64,000 nt of DNA, taken from positions 124,001 to 188,000 of the forward strand of contig JBALXI010000002.1 of NCBI GenBank assembly GCA_036960605.1, written 5' to 3'. Source of the DNA: Oleispira sp036960605 (GTDB taxonomy: Bacteria > Pseudomonadota > Gammaproteobacteria > Pseudomonadales > Oceanobacteraceae). The notes beneath the pieces were generated by a model. It was not told the DNA's origin and made no database searches. It was given only the letters and a program-made list of their open reading frames with translations. Below, in pieces: positions 27,178-33,598 of this stretch (position 1 is the stretch's first letter; each line of letters starts with the position of its first letter). The position numbers were made by a program, and so were the translations under genes.

Positions 27178-29268
27178 ATGCGTTCTCTCATGATACTCGT
27201 ATTAGCCGTCACGACGCTTAGTGCGTGTGCAACGGTTAAAGACATTACCGTTATTCAACCAACACCGATCGATGTTGAAATAACCGACATTGCTACCGCT
27301 GGCGCAATTTCAGTTGATATTACACCGCCTCCAGGAATGCCCATGGGTGGCTACTCCATCATGGCAAACTACGGCCAAGGTTTCCGCACCCGTTTAAAGG
27401 CCCGCGTTATTTATATCAACGATGGCAAAGGCCATTCAACCGCATTAGTGCAAACCGATTTAACCGCAGGCTCTTTATTGGTTCAACACCAAGTGGTCGC
27501 TGCAGTTGCAGAAAAAACCGGTCTGAAAGCCAGCGATATTGTGATCACTTCATCGCATAGCCACTCAGCGCCAGTGAATCATTTTGAAAATGATTTCTAC
27601 AACAAGCATATGTCCAGTGGCCAAGGCTTAGAAGAAGAATTCCTGAACTTTGCTAGTCAGCGCATTGCGAAGGGTATTTTGACCGCGCACAAAAATCGCC
27701 GTCCCGCGAAAGTCGCCACCGGCCGTAAAGATATCTATGGCTACAACCGTAATCGCTCGCTTGATTCTTACGTCTTAAACGACAATATTTCAGGCATCGA
27801 TTTAGAAGATCCAAAAGCCGTGTTCAATGCCGTTAACCCAGCCATGTATATGATCCGCGTTGATGTGCTCGATACTCAAGGCGAATATAAGCCGTTGGCT
27901 GCTTTCTCCAGCTTCTCGGTTCACGCCACCGCGTTGAGCGTTCCGGTTGAAGTGTATAACTCTGACTTATTCGCCTATGCTCAAAAAGATTTAGAGTGGG
28001 CGATTGAACGCAAATACGATACCCCTTGGAAAGTGGTTCATGGTCTAACAACAGGCACTCAAGGTGATATGGCGCCTGCAGTACCGCATCACGGTGATAA
28101 TACCTTTGGTCATTTTGAAGTGAACTGGAAAGAAGCTAAAAAACTCGGACAAGGCATCGGTAAAGAAGCCATCGAATTATTTGAAGCTTTAGGCAGTGAG
28201 CTAACGTCTGACATCTCTATTGCAACCGCCGCGCGTGAATTGAATATTCGTGAAAATAATAAAATTGGCGATGTTGAGCTGTGCCAAGATCCTGCGATTG
28301 GTGCGCCTGTTACTGCCGGTGCCTATGAGCGTCGTACACCTTTCTTAGCCGCGATTCCATTTTTGAAAGGTGGCAACATTATGTCGCGCAGCTGGGTATT
28401 TACTGACGGCTGCCAAGGCAACAAAATGCACATTGGCTTTAAGTATTTACAGCCACTGCTAGAGCCAAAAGATAGCTTCCCGAATACTGTTTTATTCCAG
28501 CTAATAAAAATCAACGATACCGTCGTAATGCCACTGCCGTTTGAAATCACCACCGAGTCCGGTCGTCGCATGGCCGCCAGTGTGAGTGAAGCTTATAAGC
28601 AAGCAGGACAAGATATAAAGCATGCTTGGATCGCAGGTAACGCCAACGGTTATTTTGGCTATAGCACTACGCAAGAAGAATACGCCCGTCAAAACTATGA
28701 AGGTGGACATACTCTTTATGGTCGCTATACCACACCGTATTTATCCGCTCAGCTGGGACGCTTAGCAACGGATATGATCAAGCAAGGTTCGATTGTTGAG
28801 CTAGCAGACGAATGGTCTTATGACTTGGTGGTGAACGAATTCTTCCCGCAGCATGAGAAAAGCCAAGGTAAGCGCCAGATCATTGAGCAACCAGCAGCGT
28901 ATACCGCAGAAGCCGCCAATGAAGAACATTACGTATCGTTTCAATGGTTAGACGTCGGCGCTAGTGAAATTCAGCTACACAATCCGTTAGCAAAAGTGGA
29001 AACCTTTGCCAATGGCGCCTGGATTGAAATGTTCAATGCCGGTGAGCCGATAACGGATGATGGTTATGATATCGAAGTGCGCTTACTTGATGAAGAAGAT
29101 AAGGGCATGGCCGAGTATCAAGTGCGCTGGTATAACCCAGTAGCGGGTGGGCAGTATCGTTTTGTGATTGCGCCACGTGAAGGACAAGAGCAGCTATTAT
29201 CTCCGATCTTTACCTTTGGAGCGGATGCTAAAAATATAGACGAAATGGCCGTTTCATTCGTCGAATAG
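27178..29268 (+). CDS. Neutral/alkaline ceramidase-like lipoprotein, nucleophile apparently lost
   Basis: The 696-residue protein has a lipoprotein signal (LSAC, Cys17) and the N-terminal architecture of neutral ceramidases: an ITPP opening, SSHSHSAP with H127 and H129, and FSVHATALS with H249. These histidines match the zinc-site region of the Pseudomonas enzyme. The family nucleophile Ser lies in a G(D/N)(M/V)SPN motif; here the motif reads QGDMAPAV, with A299 in place of Ser. A C-terminal Ig-like domain begins near residue 560. It may use another mechanism or substrate, or be inactive. A hairpin follows the gene. Confidence 0.8.
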   Translation: MRSLMILVLAVTTLSACATVKDITVIQPTPIDVEITDIATAGAISVDITPPPGMPMGGYSIMANYGQGFRTRLKARVIYINDGKGHSTALVQTDLTAGSLLVQHQVVAAVAEKTGLKASDIVITSSHSHSAPVNHFENDFYNKHMSSGQGLEEEFLNFASQRIAKGILTAHKNRRPAKVATGRKDIYGYNRNRSLDSYVLNDNISGIDLEDPKAVFNAVNPAMYMIRVDVLDTQGEYKPLAAFSSFSVHATALSVPVEVYNSDLFAYAQKDLEWAIERKYDTPWKVVHGLTTGTQGDMAPAVPHHGDNTFGHFEVNWKEAKKLGQGIGKEAIELFEALGSELTSDISIATAARELNIRENNKIGDVELCQDPAIGAPVTAGAYERRTPFLAAIPFLKGGNIMSRSWVFTDGCQGNKMHIGFKYLQPLLEPKDSFPNTVLFQLIKINDTVVMPLPFEITTESGRRMAASVSEAYKQAGQDIKHAWIAGNANGYFGYSTTQEEYARQNYEGGHTLYGRYTTPYLSAQLGRLATDMIKQGSIVELADEWSYDLVVNEFFPQHEKSQGKRQIIEQPAAYTAEAANEEHYVSFQWLDVGASEIQLHNPLAKVETFANGAWIEMFNAGEPITDDGYDIEVRLLDEEDKGMAEYQVRWYNPVAGGQYRFVIAPREGQEQLLSPIFTFGADAKNIDEMAVSFVE

Positions 29269-29278
29269 ATCGAAGGTT

Positions 29279-29306
29279 GTCTGGCGACAAACACTTGTCG
29301 CCAGAC
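29279..29306 (+). terminator. Hairpin after the ceramidase-like gene
   Basis: GTCTGGCGACAA pairs perfectly with TTGTCGCCAGAC over 12 bp with a 4-base loop, ten bases after the stop codon. The T tract behind it is weak, so it may stabilise the 3' end rather than terminate alone. Confidence 0.75.
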
Positions 29307-29479
29307 TGTATTATCAGGAACTAGCCAATAGTCACACTGTCGAAGCTACACTCATCACTAAAATTGTCATATTATTGAAAATTCAGTATCTATGACCCGT
29401 CTTCCGTTTTATATAATAAACAGATACTTTGTATTAACGTAAGTCGTCATGTAAAACAACGTGCTAACAATAAAAGCTC

Positions 29480-29678
29480 GTAACTATTCAGGTAGTTCAA
29501 ATTTAGACAGAACAAGATCCATTATTGGGTGTTTGTGGAGCAAATATGCGAGGCATGGAGCGTAGCGGCGTGAAAACCTGCAACGACTGACCGAACTAAG
29601 GCTACAGGGAAGTATTTACGCCGTTTTGTGGAATAAATACCCAATCATGGATCGTTTTTAAAACCTGCAAATAGTTAC
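29480..29678. repeat. Palindromic interspersed element, copy B
   Basis: Ends in GTAACTATT-CAGGT and its inverse, with the same arms as copy A in the opposite orientation. The centre holds CATGGAGCGTAGCGGCGTGAAAACCTGCAACG and CTACAGGGAAGTATTTACG, the core that links copies A, C and D. It occupies most of the 457-base gap between the ceramidase-like gene and the next lipoprotein gene; the rest of the gap (29307-29479) shows nothing I can name. Confidence 0.88.
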
Positions 29679-29682
29679 AAAA

Positions 29683-29712
29683 GCTCTAATAAAAATAGCT
29701 CTAATAAAAATA
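29683..29712. repeat. Perfect tandem duplication, 2 x 15 bp
   Basis: GCTCTAATAAAAATA occurs twice head to tail immediately before the ribosome site of the next gene and just after repeat copy B. Confidence 0.9.
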
Positions 29713-29725
29713 GAAAGGCCGAATC

Positions 29726-30997
29726 TTGTCGAAATCTCGTAATCTTATTTTAACTAAGCCGTCCTTGCTGGTGGCGTGTTTACTGCTGGCTTCTTGCGGT
29801 GGCGTATCATCAGGCTCTTCCGATAATACCGATACGGATCTTGATACGATTGCCGACCGCAATGACAACTGCATTAACATTGCTAATACCCATCAAGAAA
29901 ACATAGATGCTGATAGCTTTGGCGATGTTTGTGATAACGATCGTGATGGCGATGGTATCTATAATATCGATGATGATTTTCCCGACAATGCGAGCCAATA
30001 TTTAGATCTAGATGGCGATGGTTTAGGGCATACAGAAGACGATGATAATGATGGCGATGGCTTCAATGACGCTGTTGATAACTGCCCTTATGTGGCGAAT
30101 GCCGATCAAGCTGATAGCAACGGCATCAACGATAGCAGTGGCTTAGGCGATGCTTGTGAGTTGTCAGGATTAAATGATACCGGCCAAGACAGTAGTGGAG
30201 CGTTTGGCTTTGGTAATGATCCAGGATGCTCTGGAGTCGGGCTAGCAGAATTACAAGATTGCAGTCACGGTCGAGATTATCTAGCGAGAGAGAATTTATT
30301 AACCGGAGATCTGGCCAAGGTGGGAGCGGGAGACTCAGGTTTTGATTTCACAAAGTTGGATAGTAGTGGAGTTGCGTTAGTTGATCAGGTTACCGCTAAT
30401 ATCACCTTCTATTGCGTAAAAGATAACCTCACAGGATTAACTTGGGAAGGTAAAAAGTCAGGAGATGCGAGCACCGTAAACGTCAAAGAGGACTTGTTTT
30501 ATTGGTTCGATGAAAGAAATGATTGGAACGCCGGTGTGGCCGGAACGAAGGATGCGGGTACAGTAGGGGCTGAACGTTATCCTGAAACAGGTCGTCATTG
30601 TGCAGGGTTTGATGAAGCTGATGAAAGCACCTGGTGCAATACACAAGCTTTTGTTAAGCGCATGAATGCACTTGGCGACGGCCAAGGTTATTGCGGCTTT
30701 AATGATTGGCGTTTACCGACAGTTAAAGAGTTAAATAGCTTGGTTGATTATGGCTCGCCAAGCAATGCAATCAATGGTCGCCAGCTGGCAATTGATGAAA
30801 CGTATTTTCAATGGACACAAGGGCGGCATTATTGGACAAGCACCAATGACGCTCGTTTACCTGCAGAAGCTTGGACGATTAATTTTTCCTTTGGTGCGTC
30901 GTATGTCGAATCAAAAAGCACAGCTTGGCTGGTGCGCTTAGTGCGCGATGATGTTGATCAAATAAGTGCTACTCAGGAAGGTGCTGAAAATGAATAA
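29726..30997 (+). CDS. Lipoprotein with thrombospondin type 3-like calcium repeats and a DUF1566 (Lcl) domain
   Basis: The start is TTG at 29726, with AAAGG upstream. This start is supported because it yields a complete lipoprotein signal ending LLASC. Residues about 35-155 are Asp-rich repeats (DTDLDTIADRNDNC, DRDGDGIYNIDDDF and others), the pattern of thrombospondin type 3 calcium-binding repeats. Residues 200-415 form a DUF1566/Lcl domain with NDWRLPTVKELNSLV and HYWTSTNDA. Proteins like this are surface-exposed and often adhesive or carbohydrate-binding. The next gene, which overlaps it by eight bases, has the same domain without repeats. Confidence 0.85.
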   Translation: MSKSRNLILTKPSLLVACLLLASCGGVSSGSSDNTDTDLDTIADRNDNCINIANTHQENIDADSFGDVCDNDRDGDGIYNIDDDFPDNASQYLDLDGDGLGHTEDDDNDGDGFNDAVDNCPYVANADQADSNGINDSSGLGDACELSGLNDTGQDSSGAFGFGNDPGCSGVGLAELQDCSHGRDYLARENLLTGDLAKVGAGDSGFDFTKLDSSGVALVDQVTANITFYCVKDNLTGLTWEGKKSGDASTVNVKEDLFYWFDERNDWNAGVAGTKDAGTVGAERYPETGRHCAGFDEADESTWCNTQAFVKRMNALGDGQGYCGFNDWRLPTVKELNSLVDYGSPSNAINGRQLAIDETYFQWTQGRHYWTSTNDARLPAEAWTINFSFGASYVESKSTAWLVRLVRDDVDQISATQEGAENE

Positions 30998-31553
30998 GTT
31001 GAACGCACTGCAATTTCTATTAGTGGCCTCTTCGCTAGGCTTTGTCGGTCTTGGGCATGCACAAGACTGTTACGATTCACCTCATTTAATGACATCGTCA
31101 AAGAAAGAATTCATCGTGCATGATAATGGTACGGTGAATCATCTTCCGACCGGTTTAATCTGGAAGCAATGCCTAGAAGGCTTAACCGGTAACTGTACAG
31201 TTGGCGATAAACTGGCGCTCAATTGGCAACAAGCCTTAGAGAGAGTAGAAACGGTGAATGCGACTGGCGGTTTTGCCGGATACAGTGATTGGCGTTTACC
31301 CAACCCTAAAGAAGTGATGTCGATTATGGAACTTGGATGTTTTAGACCGGCGATTAATCTTTCTGTCTTTCCTAATATGTCAGGCACACGAATTTGGTTA
31401 TCGACGGCATCAGAAAATTCAAGTAATCGGAAATCTTGGTTTGCCAATTATGGCGAGGTTGATGTGGGTACAGAAAGCGGTTCGATTACGGATTTAAATG
31501 CGGATCGTCAAAGTCAGACTTATGCTGTGCACCTAGTGCGAGGGGCGCAGTAA
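30990..31553 (+). CDS. Secreted DUF1566 (Lcl) domain protein
   Basis: The start at 30990 overlaps the previous stop (ATGAATAA) and gives a signal peptide ending GHAQD. The mature part is one DUF1566 domain with GYSDWRLPNPKEVMSIMELGCFRPAIN and a closing AVHLVRG, matching the end of its neighbour. The product is periplasmic or surface-exposed. The close coupling suggests that the pair acts together or arose by domain duplication. Confidence 0.85.
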   Translation: MNKLNALQFLLVASSLGFVGLGHAQDCYDSPHLMTSSKKEFIVHDNGTVNHLPTGLIWKQCLEGLTGNCTVGDKLALNWQQALERVETVNATGGFAGYSDWRLPNPKEVMSIMELGCFRPAINLSVFPNMSGTRIWLSTASENSSNRKSWFANYGEVDVGTESGSITDLNADRQSQTYAVHLVRGAQ

Positions 31554-31568
31554 ACCCTGCTATAGACG

Positions 31569-31616
31569 CTGTTCTGAAAAGAAACTGTTCTGAGCAGAAG
31601 CTGTTCTGAATAGAAG
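31569..31616. repeat. Three imperfect 16-bp tandem units
   Basis: CTGTTCTGAAAAGAAA, CTGTTCTGAGCAGAAG and CTGTTCTGAATAGAAG follow each other without gaps after the DUF1566 gene. The next bases carry a degenerate GAATAGAAG that becomes part of the hairpin at 31620. Confidence 0.88.
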
Positions 31617-31619
31617 TAG

Positions 31620-31654
31620 CATGAATAGAAGCGGTGCTTCTATTCATGTTTTAA
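31620..31654. terminator. Perfect 13-bp hairpin with T/A flank, convergent terminator
   Basis: CATGAATAGAAGC pairs with GCTTCTATTCATG around a 3-base loop, followed by TTTTAAAA. It sits between the DUF1566 gene and the convergent DUF1456 gene. Confidence 0.88.
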
Positions 31655-31658
31655 AACG

Positions 31659-32198
31659 TTACAGCTCTTCGCTTGGCGTTTCAAAAGTAGACGGCTGCTC
31701 TGAGTCAGTCGCATTCTCAGCACGATATTTAATCTGAATACCCTGCAAGAAGTTACGTAAGATCTGATCTTTGCAAATTCTATAGTGCTTATGACCTGGA
31801 CGGCGGAAGAACGCCGTTAGCTCTGGCTTGCTGATTTGGAAATCGGCTAAATCCATCACGGCAACCATGTCGCTATCAACAAAGTTCAGTGCGATTCTTA
31901 ACTTACGCAAAATGATGTTATTAGTAAGCTCTTTCTCGATTGGCGCAGGCTCGCCTTCTTTTACGCCGCGCTTATCATTGATCAAACCATTAAGGAAAGT
32001 CGCTAAAAGGTAGTCTTTCAGACCCTTATAGTCATCATGATCGTCTTTCTTCATCCAGCAGCTGATTTGCTCACGAGTTACTGTCTCACCTGCCAAAGCA
32101 AATAAGCTGATCATTTTTGAATCGCTAAAATTGAAGGTATAGCGAATGCGGCGTAATACGTCGTTATTAGTCACGGGGGGAATACTCAAAGAAGTCAA
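31659..32198 (-). CDS. yehS: DUF1456 (YehS-like) protein
   Basis: The protein is a tandem of two DUF1456 units: NNDVLRRIRYTFNFSDSKMISLF at residue 11 and NNIILRKLRIALNFVDSDMVAVM near 93. Each has the following FxxxGHKHY or DDHDDYKG segment with a helical FLNGLI or FLQGIQI end. E. coli YehS has the same layout. Function is unknown; it is a soluble cytoplasmic protein. Confidence 0.92.
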   Translation of the reverse strand: MTSLSIPPVTNNDVLRRIRYTFNFSDSKMISLFALAGETVTREQISCWMKKDDHDDYKGLKDYLLATFLNGLINDKRGVKEGEPAPIEKELTNNIILRKLRIALNFVDSDMVAVMDLADFQISKPELTAFFRRPGHKHYRICKDQILRNFLQGIQIKYRAENATDSEQPSTFETPSEEL

Positions 32199-32314
32199 AG
32201 ATGGTTAATAGTGTGATTCTAGCAGATTTTGGCGTTCATGATTGGGGTAAATCTGTAACTAATTAAGCTCGGTTTCGAGTTAAGGCTAAACGCCGTAATT
32301 TTAAAGCGTGGTAT

Positions 32315-32471
32315 GATTCGCTCTACGATCGGTGTTGAGTATTTCACTCTTCGGCACGTCGTAGATACTTCCCTGTAGACTCTCCTCGGGATCTTAGCCG
32401 CTGTAGGAATTCGCGGCGCTACGCTCCCTCAGAAGGCCTCAAGCAAAACACTCAACACCGATCCGCGAATC
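32315..32471. repeat. Palindromic interspersed element, copy D (third arm type)
   Basis: Arms GATTCGC...GATCGGTGTTGAGT and ACTCAACACCGATCCGCGAATC pair with a single small indel; the innermost 13 bp are perfect. The reverse complement of the interior holds GGGAGCGTAGCGCCGCGAATTCCTACAGC and CTACAGGGAAGTATCTACG, the same core as copies A-C. It occupies the centre of the gap between the DUF1456 and Tag-like genes; the rest of the gap shows nothing recognisable. Confidence 0.87.
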
Positions 32472-32551
32472 CTAGAAAGTTATCCAGATTCACGAGCTAT
32501 TACAATCTGAATAATGACGGCTTATGGGTTAATGATAAGGTGTTATTGACC

Positions 32552-33235
32552 TCAAACTACGTTATCGCCCACGCTATAAGAAATGGTTTGGCTGATTTCC
32601 TGCAGCGTTAGGCCGCTTTCTTCTTGCATTGCATTAAAGAAAGCCTGGGCTGCTTTCAAAGACTTCTTCGTTTGCAGGCCGCCATCAATGATCTCATTAG
32701 CGCGTAAATAGGCCTCAACATCACGAGATAGTAAAAAGGTATCTTTGCCCATCTGGCGTAACGTATAAGGGCCTGTATTGCCGCCTAAACGAGAACCGTG
32801 TTTCTTTAGCCATGCCCACAAACCAATGATATCCTCGGTCGGCCATTCCGCGACTAACTGGTTGAAAGCCTTACCCTCATCCTTAGCAGCAAAGTGAATC
32901 ATCGACGCATTAGCAGGAACGGTTTTCACTTTATTGTAATTACGCACAATACGCACATCAGACGCTTTCTCTTCTAACATTTCTGGTGGCATCATCAATA
33001 GCTTCTTAATATTGAAATCCCAAAATACCTCACGAAATCCTGGCCACTTCTTATCAATCACCGACCAGTAAAATCCACTCTGAAAAATCTTACGAGTAAA
33101 CTCCTCTAACCAATCATCATCAGAAACTTTTAATAACTGCTTCGGGGTTAACGGCTTATGCACAATAGACGCTAAAGCAGCTTTACCGCCTTTACGCTTA
33201 GCAGCACGCTGCTGGATATCAAAAAACGTTTCCAT
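32552..33235 (-). CDS. DNA-3-methyladenine glycosylase I (Tag)-like protein
   Basis: The protein resembles the Tag helix-hairpin-helix glycosylase fold: TRKIFQSGFYWSVIDKKWPGFREVFWDFN near the N-terminus, a central region with VRIVRNYNKV, and a C-terminal part where GGNTGPYTLRQMGKDTFLLSRDVEAYL stands. The zinc-binding Cys/His set of E. coli Tag is not visible; the protein has no Cys at all. It belongs to a divergent branch whose substrate is uncertain. Start 33235 is chosen for GGAAG four bases before it. Confidence 0.78.
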   Translation of the reverse strand: METFFDIQQRAAKRKGGKAALASIVHKPLTPKQLLKVSDDDWLEEFTRKIFQSGFYWSVIDKKWPGFREVFWDFNIKKLLMMPPEMLEEKASDVRIVRNYNKVKTVPANASMIHFAAKDEGKAFNQLVAEWPTEDIIGLWAWLKKHGSRLGGNTGPYTLRQMGKDTFLLSRDVEAYLRANEIIDGGLQTKKSLKAAQAFFNAMQEESGLTLQEISQTISYSVGDNVV

Positions 33236-33387
33236 GAGACTTCCATGATTTATCAAAATAGAATTATTAAAGCTATCTTAATTGAATGGAAACTAAGGGA
33301 ATAGGGGAACACGAAAATTAATGACGAAAGGGGATGGAATAAAGTGTTCCAAAAAGTCTTTAGCTTTGACTTTTCTATTTATCTTTC

Positions 33388-33491
33388 CTCTGTGTAGCGA
33401 AGCGCTCTGTGATCTCTGTGGTGAATGCTCTTTTCTCGTAGGCTGTCATAAAAAAGCTATTAACCACAGAGTTCACAGAGAACACAGAGGG
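33388..33491. repeat. Inverted repeat built on the CACAGAG motif
   Basis: The left arm (33388-33425) reads CCTCTGTGT, a 9-base insert, then CTCTGTGATCTCTGTGGTGAAT. The right arm (33460-33491) reads ATTAACCACAGAGTTCACAG and on to CACAGAGG, the reverse complement of the left arm apart from the insert and a few changes. A short open frame across it on the plus strand looks accidental. The gap 33236-33598 otherwise holds only the fadE terminator. Confidence 0.9.
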
Positions 33492-33525
33492 GAAATGAAA
33501 TCGAAAGCCTATCAAGCACGGGCAC

Positions 33526-33571
33526 AAAAAAGCCCCACTTAATTATCATTTCTGACAATCTAGTGAGGCTT
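33526..33571 (-). terminator. Rho-independent terminator of fadE
   Basis: Read on the minus strand, AGCCTCACT pairs with AGTGGGGCT (one mismatch inside the stem) and is followed by T6. It lies 28 bases beyond the fadE stop. Confidence 0.75.
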
Positions 33572-33598
33572 TTAAAAGCGTTTAAACTCTAACGAAAC

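Noticed and set aside
33321..33542. 73-codon plus-strand open frame
   Set aside because: It runs across the CACAGAG inverted repeat and the fadE terminator; codon content looks random.
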